Origin: Draconibacterium aestuarii
GTDB lineage: Bacteria; Bacteroidota; Bacteroidia; Bacteroidales; Prolixibacteraceae
Direction of reading: 5' to 3'
Assembly (NCBI GenBank): GCA_026671195.1
Contig: JAPOHD010000008.1
Location: 1-64,000, forward strand
Length of the DNA: 64,000 nucleotides
Part shown: positions 1 to 8,227 of the stretch, piece after piece
Layout of the letters: every line of letters begins with the position of its first letter
Position numbering within the stretch: position 1 is the first letter of the stretch
Program-made: the position numbers and the translations under genes
The notes under the pieces: model-generated
The model's database searches: none
The model's input: the letters and a program-made list of their open reading frames with translations, nothing else
Told to the model about the DNA's origin: nothing

Positions 1-173
1 CGCGAAAGTTTGTTTTTCGTTATTTTGAATCGTTCGCATGCTTGCGATAGTTTGTTTTTAATTCAGTTTCGGTTTTCGCATAGCTGCGACGGGTTGTTTT
101 CTAATCCTATTTTGATTTTCGGGGAAGCCCGAAAGCTTGTTGGAATCAGACTTTCAGGGTTTTAGAAACCCGG
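1..173. repeat. Tandem array of hairpins with ~42-bp period
   Basis: Each unit carries a short perfect hairpin followed by a T-rich stretch. The hairpins are TCGCA/TGCGA at 34-47, TCGCA/TGCGA at 76-89, TTCGGG/CCCGAA at 118-133 and GGGTTT/AAACCC at 157-171. A fifth right arm starts at base 1, so the array runs off the left edge. The right arms recur at 1, 43, 85, 128 and 169. The arms differ between units but always stay complementary, which points to selection for structure. No spacer/repeat pattern of the CRISPR kind is present. Function unknown. Confidence 0.7.
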
Positions 174-375
174 AAGGTCTGTCATCTGCCCACTGAGACC
201 TAAAACTGCGACTATTCTTTTCGGCCGGTTGCCGGTCAGCTCCAACAGGGTTTGTGTCACCTGGTGTTATTAAATCATCGATGGAGAAAGAAAGAATCAG
301 GTTGTTTACTTCGTTTTGAAAATTATACCGGTCCGGGGTATCCGAATCCTGGTTTTGTTTTTTTAAGTCGCCCAT
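154..375 (-). CDS. Small hypothetical protein, 73 aa
   Basis: I do not recognise this protein. It is polar, has no signal peptide or membrane segment, is rich in Asp, Asn, Ser and Arg, and its last codons run into the hairpin array. Coding status is supported by context rather than by homology: a TATTTTTG -7 element lies 35 nt upstream of the ATG, a perfect palindrome lies between them, and three tandem palindromes lie just upstream of the -7 element. It could also be a chance reading frame behind a promoter that drives an untranslated RNA. Confidence 0.4.
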   Translation of the reverse strand: MGDLKKQNQDSDTPDRYNFQNEVNNLILSFSIDDLITPGDTNPVGADRQPAEKNSRSFRSQWADDRPSGFLKP

Positions 376-390
376 ACAGTTATCGTTTAA

Positions 391-407
391 AGATCAAATC
401 TTGATCT
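391..407. promoter_or_regulatory. Perfect palindrome in the leader of the 73-aa gene
   Basis: AGATCAA and TTGATCT form 7-bp perfect arms around a 3-bp centre. The site lies between the predicted -7 element (410-417) and the start codon at 375 on the minus strand. It could be a repressor site at the transcription start or a 5' leader hairpin. Confidence 0.5.
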
Positions 408-409
408 AC

Positions 410-417
410 CAAAAATA
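410..417 (-). promoter_or_regulatory. Predicted -7 element (TATTTTTG)
   Basis: On the minus strand this reads TATTTTTG, matching the Bacteroidetes TAnnTTTG -7 consensus. It is 35 nt upstream of the ATG at 375 and 24 nt downstream of the first of three tandem palindromes. Confidence 0.5.
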
Positions 418-441
418 CGGGGTAAAGGTTATTCGTGTCAA

Positions 442-501
442 GCGTAATTCTACGCAATTTTAATGCGTAGTTCTACGTAAAATGAATGCGTAGTTTTACG
501 C
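442..501. promoter_or_regulatory. Three tandem palindromes with 23-bp period
   Basis: The units GCGTAATTCTACGC (442-455), GCGTAGTTCTACGT (465-478) and GCGTAGTTTTACGC (488-501) are each a near-perfect dyad of GCGTA and TACGC around 4 bp, repeated every 23 bp. Arrayed identical dyads upstream of a -7 element are typical of cooperative operator binding. The nearest target on the minus strand is the 73-aa gene (start 375). The sulfatase gene at 892 is about 390 bp away on the other side. The binding protein is not known. Confidence 0.6.
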
Positions 502-891
502 AATTTGCCTTAGAAGCAGTTTGGATATTAAAATTCAATTCTGTCAGGTTAAAGTTTAAGATTGCTTCGCGATGCTGCCAATGACAGAACTCTGAAGCTG
601 TCATTTCGAACCTGAGAAACGAAGGTGATAATCTGTTTGAGTTTAAGATTTCTCCTTATTCTTCGTCGAAATGACACTTAATGGCAATCTCTGGACTTTA
701 TTCATATCGAATACTTTAATAAAATCTGTCATTGGCAACGAAGTGAAGCAATCTATTCGTTCATGTTTGTTTTTTTCCGGACAACACTGTTTTAAAATTC
801 AAATCGAACTCAGCTTATTAGAAATAAGAGTCCCCAACCGGTTTTTCCATCCAAATCTTATTATTTTTACCTCCATTAAAATCAATCAACC
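502..891. other. Intergenic region holding repeat copy A
   Basis: No convincing gene. A short plus-strand frame at 671-895 is read through a dispersed repeat and has no coding character. The rest is AT-rich leader of the sulfatase gene, with no clear -7 element seen. Confidence 0.5.
581..755. repeat. Dispersed palindromic repeat, copy A
   Basis: The core at 599-675 begins TGTCATTTCGA and ends CGAAATGACA, with the second half an imperfect inverted copy of the first, so it can fold into a long hairpin. The flank to about 755 is also shared with copy B at 7912-8090. The total similarity runs over about 170 bp. It is a non-coding intergenic repeat family. Confidence 0.8.
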
Positions 892-2328
892 ATGAAAAAA
901 CTATTCCTGGCAATTTTTGCTGTACTACTACTTCTCAATTCCTGTACCGAGAAAGTTACTGAAAAACAAAAACCAAATATCCTTTTTATTTTTGCCGACG
1001 ACCAGACCTACGAGGGCGTTCATGCATTGGGCAACCCCGAGGTTATTACACCCAACCTCGATAAACTGGCACAGTCGGGTGTTACGTTTACACATACCTA
1101 TAATATGGGCGGCTGGAACGGAGCCATTTGTGTGGCCAGCCGCGCCATGCTGAATACCGGGCGTTTTGTCTGGCATGCACGTGCATCGGAAAATAATTAC
1201 CCGGCCATGAAACAGAACGGACAATTCTGGAGTTTGCTGATGGAGAATGCCGGATACGAGACCTACATGACCGGGAAATGGCATGTAAAGATGGCTGCCG
1301 ACAGTATATTTCAACACGTACGTCACGTACGCCCGGGAATGCCGGCATCGGTTCCCGAGGCCTATAACCGCCCCGCTTCGCCCGAAGATACAACCTGGCA
1401 ACCCTGGCACACCAAGTACGGCGGATTCTGGGAAGGAGGCAAACACTGGAGCGAAGTGGTTGGCGACAATGCCATCGACTACCTGAATATGGCCAAAGAA
1501 AGCGACAAACCGTTTTTTATGTACCTGGCTTTTAATGCCCCGCACGATCCGCGCCAGTCGCCAAAAAAATATGTGGATATGTATCCGCTCGAAAACGTAT
1601 CGGTTCCTGAAAATTACCTCGAACTTTATCCGTACAAAGACAGCATAGGCTGTGGCCCGGGCTTACGCGACGAAAAACTGGCTCCGTTTCCACGCACCGA
1701 ATATTCGATAAAAGTACACCGCCAGGAATACTACGCCATTATTACGCATATGGACGATCAGGTTGGGCGAATTATGGCTCACCTGAAAGAAACCGGACAA
1801 GACAAAAACACCTATATCCTGTTTAGCGCCGACCACGGTCTTTCTGTTGGTCACCACGGTTTGGTTGGCAAACAAAACATGTACGACCACAGTATGCGTG
1901 TGCCGCTATTTGTTGTTGGCCCCACTATTCCTGAAAACGAAAAACGCGAAATGCAGGTGTATTTGCAGGATATTATGGCCACAACACTTGATCTGGCCGG
2001 GATTGAAAAACCGGAATATATTGAATTCAACAGCCTCATGCCTCTAATAAAAAAAGAGGCAAACACAAGTGCATATCCCGAAATATACGGGGCTTATATT
2101 AATCTGCAACGTATGGTTCGTACCGATAAATACAAAATGATCGTATATCCGAAAGCACAAAAAATCCTTGTTTTCGACGTGGAAAACGATCCGCTGGAAA
2201 TGAATGATTTATCGGATAACACAGCCTATGCTGATGTTAAAATCGATTTAATTTCGAAGTTGAAACAACAACAGCAAACTATGGACGATCCGCTGGATTT
2301 ACATCCGTATTTTCCTGATTTGTTTTAA
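892..2328 (+). CDS. Exported S1-family sulfatase (lipoprotein)
   Basis: Hydrolyses sulfate esters, probably on polysaccharide or glycan substrates, outside the cytoplasm. The N-terminus is a lipoprotein signal with Cys18 at the lipobox (LLNSC). Metal-binding Asp36-Asp37 follow in the FADDQ motif. The sulfatase signature is CVASR at 80-84, where Cys80 would be converted to formylglycine by an anaerobic radical maturase encoded elsewhere. GKWH at 128-131, APHDP near 216-220 and SADHG at 312-316 supply the remaining metal and sulfate ligands. Length (478 aa) is normal for the family. It has no SusCD neighbours here, so the substrate cannot be inferred. A terminator follows the stop codon. Confidence 0.93.
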   Translation: MKKLFLAIFAVLLLLNSCTEKVTEKQKPNILFIFADDQTYEGVHALGNPEVITPNLDKLAQSGVTFTHTYNMGGWNGAICVASRAMLNTGRFVWHARASENNYPAMKQNGQFWSLLMENAGYETYMTGKWHVKMAADSIFQHVRHVRPGMPASVPEAYNRPASPEDTTWQPWHTKYGGFWEGGKHWSEVVGDNAIDYLNMAKESDKPFFMYLAFNAPHDPRQSPKKYVDMYPLENVSVPENYLELYPYKDSIGCGPGLRDEKLAPFPRTEYSIKVHRQEYYAIITHMDDQVGRIMAHLKETGQDKNTYILFSADHGLSVGHHGLVGKQNMYDHSMRVPLFVVGPTIPENEKREMQVYLQDIMATTLDLAGIEKPEYIEFNSLMPLIKKEANTSAYPEIYGAYINLQRMVRTDKYKMIVYPKAQKILVFDVENDPLEMNDLSDNTAYADVKIDLISKLKQQQQTMDDPLDLHPYFPDLF

Positions 2329-2351
2329 GAATATACAAAAAAACACCATTG

Positions 2352-2390
2352 AAGGGTAACCGGTTAAACAAGCGATTGCCCTTTTATTTT
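2352..2390 (+). terminator. Terminator after the sulfatase
   Basis: AAGGGTAA (2352-2359) pairs with TTGCCCTT (2376-2383) with one G-T pair, followed by a T-rich tail. Confidence 0.6.
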
Positions 2391-2457
2391 ACCCCTTGTC
2401 GGGCAACCATCCCTTTTGTTTTTCGTAAATACACTGTGTCTGTAAAACAAAAATCTA

Positions 2458-4608
2458 ATGGAATCGCTCCCGCTTTATAAACCGATTGATGCACTGCTTG
2501 AAAAGCTTCTAAAGTACCGAAACCTGCCTGAAACATCGTCGGTAGTTGCTAAATATTTTATTATCGAACTTGGTTTGGCCTTTCTGATTACAACATTCTT
2601 CTTTATTGTTGCCTGGGCACTTTCGGCTGAAATAATGATGCGATACATCTTAACGTTATCGCTTGTTTTTTTAACCTGGCCCTGTTTCTTTTTTGTAAAA
2701 AAACTGGAACATGTCATTCTGTTCTCAAAATTATACGCCCTCACAGTGATAGCCTTTTATGTGCTAAAAATGGGCGGTATTTTAAGCAGCGGCGGAATAA
2801 TCTTTTTAGGAGTTCAGACCGTCCTTCACACCCTGATTTTTAAAAAGTTTCGCTGGATGTTTTATGTATTTGGTACTTTTATGGTGTTCCTTTCTATGCT
2901 GTTCTATTTTAACCCGATCCTTCCTACTGATAATTTACTCAGTCCAAAGGAAAACCTGTTATTTACTTTTTTGAACCTGGCAGGAATAACCACTTACCTG
3001 CTTGTGTGTGCCATGTATGCCTTTAAACTTTTTACCGGTCTTGAGAAAAAAGAAGCCGAACGTCAGAAAGAATTAAATGATGCCAAAACACGGCTCTATT
3101 CTAATATTACCCACGAATTTCGTACACCACTTACCGTTATTCTTGGACTGGCCGATTCGATGCAGGCAAACGGATATTCAAAAGACTCCAAAATAGATAC
3201 GATTATAAGAAACGGAAAGAACCTGCTTCAACTGGTTGACCAGATGCTGGATTTGAGCCGGTTGGAATCTGGAAACCTGACTGTAAACAAAATTCACGGA
3301 AACATCATTCCGTTCTTACGGTATATATTTCAGTTACAGGAATATTATGCACAGGAAAAGAACTTAAAAATGACCTTTCATGCCGAAAGCCAGTCGTACG
3401 AACTGGATTTTGATCCTGAAAAAACAACCACTATCGTTTCGAACCTGCTTGGCAATGCCATTAAATTTACACCATCGGGCGGAGAAATAAGCATGTCAGT
3501 CAAGGCATTAAACGGTTATATTTCGATTATTATAAAAGACAATGGCATTGGAATTCCGGAACATCATCAAGACAAAATATTTGAGCGTTTTTACCAAACC
3601 GACGATAATAATACCCGAAAAGCAGGAGGTGCGGGAATTGGGCTGGCACTTACCAAAGAGCTTATTACCCTCTTAAACGGCAGCATTCAACTAAAAAGCT
3701 ATCCCGGAATTGAAACTACGTTTACGGTGAATCTTCCCATTACGGCTCACCTGAAAAACCGCACTATTCCGACCATCATTAAAGCGCCCGCAGAACAGCA
3801 ACAACTTCCGGATTTCCATGAAAAGCAAAAAGAGAAAAAGCACTTACTACTTGTTGAAGACAACCAGGATGTAGTGGAGTATCTGATTTCCTGTTATCAG
3901 TCGATGTTTAAAATTGATGTTGCCAACAATGGGAAAAAAGGATTGGAACTGGCACACAAAAAAATCCCGGACATTATCATCAGCGACATTATGATGCCGG
4001 AGATGGATGGTTTTGAACTTTGCAAACGCTTAAAAGAAGATTATCGCACCAGTCATATCCCCGTTATTTTGCTTACCGCCAAAGCCGATATTCCCTCGCG
4101 TATTGAAGGGCTGGAAAAAGGTGCCGAAGCCTATGTGGTAAAACCATTTAACCAACAGGAGCTACTGGTGCGTATGCAAAAGCTGCTCGAACTAAGAACA
4201 AAACTTTACCAAAGATATTCAACCGGCAGTATTAACGGAGCAGAAGCCGATCTGTGGTTTCAAAAAGAAGATCAGTTTTTCGATAAACTTACCGATTTGA
4301 TAAAAGAGAATATGCAGGATGAATTTTTTGGAGTATCCACTTTATGCCGGGAAATGGCCATGAGTAAATCGCAATTGTACCGCAAGTTTAAAGCACTTAC
4401 CAACAAATCGGTGGCCCGGTACATAAAAACACTGCGCATGCAAAAAGCCAGGCAACTTTTACAAACTACCAATATGAACATTACCGAAATTGCGTATGAG
4501 GTTGGTATGAAAAGCCTTTCAACCTTTAGCCAGCTTTTTAAAGACGAGTTTGGCGAAAGTCCTACAGGTTTTATCGGCCACAACCAGCAAAAATCGCCGG
4601 TGAGCTAA
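2458..4608 (+). CDS. Membrane hybrid histidine kinase / receiver / AraC regulator
   Basis: Complete phosphorelay on one chain. Residues about 30-195 hold roughly five to six hydrophobic segments. A HisKA domain follows with His219 in THEFRTP, then an HATPase with the N box NLLGNAIKF (329-337) and glycine boxes DNGIGIP and GAGIGLAL. A receiver domain starts near 462 with phospho-acceptor Asp510 in SDIMMPEMDG, and an AraC-type helix-turn-helix occupies about 610-716. It differs from classic Bacteroides hybrid two-component systems by lacking the large periplasmic propeller and Y_Y_Y domains. The next gene encodes a separate propeller protein. Targets are unknown; the sulfatase upstream and the propeller/esterase genes downstream are candidates. 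Confidence 0.93.
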   Translation: MESLPLYKPIDALLEKLLKYRNLPETSSVVAKYFIIELGLAFLITTFFFIVAWALSAEIMMRYILTLSLVFLTWPCFFFVKKLEHVILFSKLYALTVIAFYVLKMGGILSSGGIIFLGVQTVLHTLIFKKFRWMFYVFGTFMVFLSMLFYFNPILPTDNLLSPKENLLFTFLNLAGITTYLLVCAMYAFKLFTGLEKKEAERQKELNDAKTRLYSNITHEFRTPLTVILGLADSMQANGYSKDSKIDTIIRNGKNLLQLVDQMLDLSRLESGNLTVNKIHGNIIPFLRYIFQLQEYYAQEKNLKMTFHAESQSYELDFDPEKTTTIVSNLLGNAIKFTPSGGEISMSVKALNGYISIIIKDNGIGIPEHHQDKIFERFYQTDDNNTRKAGGAGIGLALTKELITLLNGSIQLKSYPGIETTFTVNLPITAHLKNRTIPTIIKAPAEQQQLPDFHEKQKEKKHLLLVEDNQDVVEYLISCYQSMFKIDVANNGKKGLELAHKKIPDIIISDIMMPEMDGFELCKRLKEDYRTSHIPVILLTAKADIPSRIEGLEKGAEAYVVKPFNQQELLVRMQKLLELRTKLYQRYSTGSINGAEADLWFQKEDQFFDKLTDLIKENMQDEFFGVSTLCREMAMSKSQLYRKFKALTNKSVARYIKTLRMQKARQLLQTTNMNITEIAYEVGMKSLSTFSQLFKDEFGESPTGFIGHNQQKSPVS

Positions 4609-4706
4609 GCGGGAAAAATCAGCAAACTTTTGGGAAATTTGAGAAAATGCTTTCGTGACTTTGGTGCTAATTTAGTTACACCATAATAACCACAACACTC
4701 ATTGTC

Positions 4707-5942
4707 ATGAAAAGAATAATTTTACTTCTGATCGCCATCCTCTCATTTCCAGTAATTTTAACTGCACAAAACCAACAATGGGAAACCTTTTTCGCCGGGA
4801 AAAACGTAACGGCCATTACAATCGACACCAACTACATTTGGGTAGGTGTTGATAGTTTACTTGTTAAGATTGATAAATCGACCAAAGCTTCTGAGCAGTA
4901 CAACATTCCAAATCCATACCACGATATGGGCCTGGAAACACATCTATACAGACTTATAAACGGTAAAGATGGGCTCAAGTGGATGATCTGTTCAGGTCCG
5001 TTGCCTTACGTACAAACTTTTGACGGAGAAAACTGGCAGTATATCAGTACACCAACCAATTGGATATCATCGATAGTTGCTGACACAAGTAAGCAGATTT
5101 GGCTGGGTACAGTTGCGGGCTTATTTTCATATGACGGAACAAGCTGGATCCCGCACGATTTGTCAGCCTCAGGATTAATACTTACCGCCATTACATCAAT
5201 GGCCATCGACCAACACAACAACAAATGGCTGGCAGCTGTCCCCGGATTAGGAGCAGCTCCTATCCTTTTAATAAAATACAATGCTGACCACTTAACGATC
5301 TTCTCACCTCCCGGTTCTCTTCTACCTGAAGTAACGATCGGATCAATCGCGGTAAGCAAGGATGAAACGGTATGGCTTGGTACATTCGACGAAGGTGTAC
5401 TCAAACTCGACGCAAAGGGCTGGACCGTTTTTAATACCTCAAATTCGGAGCTAAAGAGCAACGAAATCCACCAGATAGCCACCGACGAATACAGCACAGC
5501 CTGGCTTGCAACGGCAAACGGCCTTTTCAGTTATAACGGCACAGTTTGGCAAGAATATAATTCAGCAAACTCCCATTTACCTTCAAATAACATTTTCTCA
5601 GTTATTATTGATAACGATGGCACGAAATATATTGGAACAGACCAGGGATTAACTGTATTAAGCGAAGACTTTGTTGCCGGTGCAATATTTCCCGAGAACA
5701 ATTCTACCTTCAGTTTTCAGATCTTCCCAAATCCGGCAACAGAACTACTAACAATCAGAATGCCTTCAGAACTACAAAAGTCACTGGTAGAAATTTGTGA
5801 CATTCATGGAAAACTGATTAATAACTTTACCATGACAAATACTGAAAGACAAATCAATATCTCAGATTTACCAACAGGCATGTACTTCATTAAGCTGCGT
5901 TCGGATAACACAAACTGCATTAAAAAATTTATTAAACAGTAG
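4707..5942 (+). CDS. Secreted two-component-type beta-propeller protein with T9SS tail
   Basis: A Sec signal peptide (about residues 1-20) precedes repeated propeller blades with the Reg_prop pattern (W-LGT--GLF-YDG; W-ATANGLFSYNG; YIGTDQGL). From residue 335 a type IX secretion sorting domain begins (FPNPA ... LPTGMYFIKL) and runs to the end at 411. The protein is therefore predicted to reach the cell surface or medium. Reg_prop repeats normally form the sensor part of hybrid two-component kinases, so finding them free, 98 bp downstream of a kinase without them, is notable. A catalytic role is not evident. Confidence 0.85.
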   Translation: MKRIILLLIAILSFPVILTAQNQQWETFFAGKNVTAITIDTNYIWVGVDSLLVKIDKSTKASEQYNIPNPYHDMGLETHLYRLINGKDGLKWMICSGPLPYVQTFDGENWQYISTPTNWISSIVADTSKQIWLGTVAGLFSYDGTSWIPHDLSASGLILTAITSMAIDQHNNKWLAAVPGLGAAPILLIKYNADHLTIFSPPGSLLPEVTIGSIAVSKDETVWLGTFDEGVLKLDAKGWTVFNTSNSELKSNEIHQIATDEYSTAWLATANGLFSYNGTVWQEYNSANSHLPSNNIFSVIIDNDGTKYIGTDQGLTVLSEDFVAGAIFPENNSTFSFQIFPNPATELLTIRMPSELQKSLVEICDIHGKLINNFTMTNTERQINISDLPTGMYFIKLRSDNTNCIKKFIKQ

Positions 5943-5971
5943 ACTTTAACACTCATACAAAAAAGAATATC

Positions 5972-7156
5972 ATGAAACTCAGGTTAGTATCCTTAATATG
6001 CATTGGAATTTTTTTCCTGTTCGCCTGTCAAAAAGAACTTCTTCTGCCAGACGAAGAAATTGTATCTACCATGAAATCGGGTGAAGTTTATACGGAGGGA
6101 ACCCTGGTTTCCTTTCAGATTGACAGCAAATTCCTCAAAAACAATTTGCTGGGTGATCCTACTACACACAATGTAAACGTGTACCTGCCCAAAGGTTATA
6201 ACAGCGTAAGCAACAAACGTTATCCGGTAATATACTGGCTGCCTGGTCAACCTTCGTCAGAAAATTCGCTCATCGATCCTGTCCCCTTTGAAATATTTCA
6301 AATGATTGCCGGTCTGCAATTCCCGGTTGATTTCCCTGAGAATGGATTTTTGGATTGGTTAAACAACAAAATAGAAAGTGGCGAAATGAATGAAGTTATA
6401 CTGGTAATGCCCGATGCCACCAATAAATTTGGTTTTTCGATGTATACCGATTCGCCAAGCCAGGGAAACTTCGAAAAATACATTGCCAAAGAACTGGTCA
6501 ACTATGTCGACAGTCACTTTAAAACCATTCCAACATCAAAAGCACGTGCGTTGGTTGGGCACTGCATGGGAGGTTATGGAGCCCTGCGACTGGCGTTTAA
6601 ATATCCGCATGTTTTTAGCAAAGTTGCGGCACTTACCCCGGCCCAGTTGCCTCCCGAAACAGTTTACTTCTGTGGACAATTATTGCAAATGGAAGCCCAA
6701 ATGTGGGATGGGACTCTACAACCTACACTACCATTCAATTTGTACAGTCCCTATAAATTTTTCACCAACGCCATGTATGGTTTCTGCGCTGCCTGGTTAC
6801 CAAATCCGGAGAATCCGCCCTTTTACTGCGATCTCCCTTTTACTTTTGACGAATTAGGTACACCTGTTTTAAACGAAGAATTAATGGACAGATGGAACGC
6901 TCAAAATTTACCGGCACTTGTGCAAGAATATCGATGGAATACAAAATGGCTGGATTATATTTATTTTGATGCTGGCATTTACGATGAAATTGGAATGACG
7001 GCACCCAATGCAGGCTTGCACCAACTTATGGACAACCTGAAAATTAACCATGAATTTGAGACTTTTGAAGGCGGGCATATAAGCCATCTTTATAACCGGT
7101 TAGGAATGGTACTTGTCGATTTATCGAATAGAATAACACCTCCACAGCTGCACTAA
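5972..7156 (+). CDS. Esterase-family lipoprotein with Cys in the nucleophile elbow
   Basis: An alpha/beta hydrolase resembling the putative esterase family (PF00756, enterochelin esterase/feruloyl esterase type). Cys19 is the lipobox (FLFAC). Strand and oxyanion-type segments (NVYLPKGY, YPVIYWLPG) lead to the elbow GHCMGG at 196-201, where the usual nucleophilic Ser is Cys198 (codon TGC). A late FDAGIYDE and EGGHISH supply plausible acid and His. Gene spacing of 29 bp suggests co-transcription with the propeller gene. Substrate unknown. Confidence 0.8.
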   Translation: MKLRLVSLICIGIFFLFACQKELLLPDEEIVSTMKSGEVYTEGTLVSFQIDSKFLKNNLLGDPTTHNVNVYLPKGYNSVSNKRYPVIYWLPGQPSSENSLIDPVPFEIFQMIAGLQFPVDFPENGFLDWLNNKIESGEMNEVILVMPDATNKFGFSMYTDSPSQGNFEKYIAKELVNYVDSHFKTIPTSKARALVGHCMGGYGALRLAFKYPHVFSKVAALTPAQLPPETVYFCGQLLQMEAQMWDGTLQPTLPFNLYSPYKFFTNAMYGFCAAWLPNPENPPFYCDLPFTFDELGTPVLNEELMDRWNAQNLPALVQEYRWNTKWLDYIYFDAGIYDEIGMTAPNAGLHQLMDNLKINHEFETFEGGHISHLYNRLGMVLVDLSNRITPPQLH

Positions 7157-7180
7157 AACCGACTGAAACAATGTAACGGC

Positions 7181-7214
7181 AACAAGGGCAACTAAAAAGT
7201 TGTCCTTGTTTATA
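7181..7214 (+). terminator. Stem-loop after the esterase gene
   Basis: A 13-bp stem (7181-7193 with 7198-7210, one G-T pair) with an AAAA loop. Only a weak T tail follows. Confidence 0.55.
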
Positions 7215-7241
7215 AGAACTGTTTTAGAATAATCTTGTTCT

Positions 7242-7628
7242 ATGTGTATGGCTTTAATCAAAACAATCATTCTTTTCGATGGTGTTTGCAATCTTTGCAA
7301 CCATTCTGTCACTTTTATTCAGAAAAGGGATAAAAAGGAACAATTCAGGTATGTGGCTTTACAATCGGAAGAGGGAGAAAGATTAAGTATCGAATTCCAG
7401 ATCCCTCCCACTACCGACTCCATTATTGTAATTCATAGAAGCAAGGCCTTTACTGCATCTGAAGCCATTGTAAAAATCATTCAACTTCTTCCGACACCAT
7501 GGAAATGGTTTGCAGTTTTCGGAATAATTCCCAAAAACCGGAGAGATAAAATTTACGGATGGGTGGCTAAAAACCGCTATCGCTGGTTTGGAAAAATAGA
7601 AAAATGCACAGTAGCTGATTACCAATAA
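7242..7628 (+). CDS. DCC-family (DUF393) thiol-disulfide oxidoreductase-like protein
   Basis: A 128-aa cytoplasmic protein with the family hallmark DGVCNLC near residues 14-20 (DxxCxxC), followed by the conserved region FRYVALQSEEG and a late KNRYRWFG motif. The family is assigned a thioredoxin-like fold, but a physiological reaction is not established. The start at 7242 (MCMALIK) and an ATG two codons later are equally possible. It is followed by a 600-bp repeat-containing spacer. Confidence 0.85.
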   Translation: MCMALIKTIILFDGVCNLCNHSVTFIQKRDKKEQFRYVALQSEEGERLSIEFQIPPTTDSIIVIHRSKAFTASEAIVKIIQLLPTPWKWFAVFGIIPKNRRDKIYGWVAKNRYRWFGKIEKCTVADYQ

Positions 7629-7911
7629 AAATTCCAACACACCTGAGTTCACCACTCTTGTTATTCAAAATATTTTGTTTACCTATAATCTGTATATCAG
7701 TTATTATTATGGTATAAATTTAGATGTCCCGGTGTGATATTAAGATGGCCTAGTGATTGGAAATATTTTTTCAGCAGTGTCCGAGTCAAATTTGAAAGTT
7801 TCTTCTCAGTCAGCCGACCGGATCAGAATAACAGGCTTTAGGAGGCGATCGTTTCAGTGCGGGGTGTTGTCATTCTGAAATCTTACCCAAAAATATTTGG
7901 GCATAATGAGG

Positions 7912-8090
7912 CAATGAGAGAACTCTGAAGCTGTCATTTCGAACCTGAGAAACAAAGGTGAGAAATCTGTTTGAGCTTAAGATTTCTCCTCATTCTTCGT
8001 CGAAATGACATTTAATGGCAATCTCTGTACTTTATTCATATTGAATGCCTTAATGAAATCTGTAATTGGTAGCGTAAGGAAATGAAGCGA
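7912..8090. repeat. Dispersed palindromic repeat, copy B
   Basis: Core 7932-8009 has the same TGTCATTTCGA ... CGAAATGACA dyad as copy A, and the shared flank continues (AATGGCAATCTCTG ... ACTTTATTCATAT). It is clearly homologous to 581-755 along its whole length. Confidence 0.8.
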
Positions 8091-8091
8091 A

Positions 8092-8111
8092 ACCTGTCTG
8101 CCGACAGGCAG
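8092..8111. repeat. Short GC-rich palindrome
   Basis: CCTGTCTGCC and GACAGGCAGG form an inverted repeat directly after repeat copy B. It belongs to a type of short dispersed palindrome common between Bacteroidetes genes. Confidence 0.5.
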
Positions 8112-8227
8112 GAAATCCTTTTCATAATTCGTTTATTAATCGGTTACTACTGATATTTTATGAAAAAGAAACATTTACTCCTTTCTTTCTATTATTTTCA
8201 ACCTAAATTCAATTAAAAAGAATAATA

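Larger units (their letters stand above)
7629..8227. other. 600-bp intergenic region with repeats
   Basis: No gene found. It holds repeat copy B (7912-8090) and a separate 20-bp palindrome at 8092-8111 (CCTGTCTG/CAGGCAGG arms). The remaining sequence shows no promoter or RNA that I can support. Confidence 0.5.

Noticed and set aside
1-173. CRISPR array
   Set aside because: Units differ in the structured part and lack constant repeats with variable spacers; the array fits a hairpin tandem repeat better.
671-895. 74-codon frame upstream of the sulfatase
   Set aside because: It is read through dispersed repeat copy A and its flank, so it is not a gene.
928-1545. 205-codon minus-strand frame inside the sulfatase gene
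   Set aside because: Fully antisense to a clear sulfatase gene; composition follows the reverse of its codons and no domain is visible.
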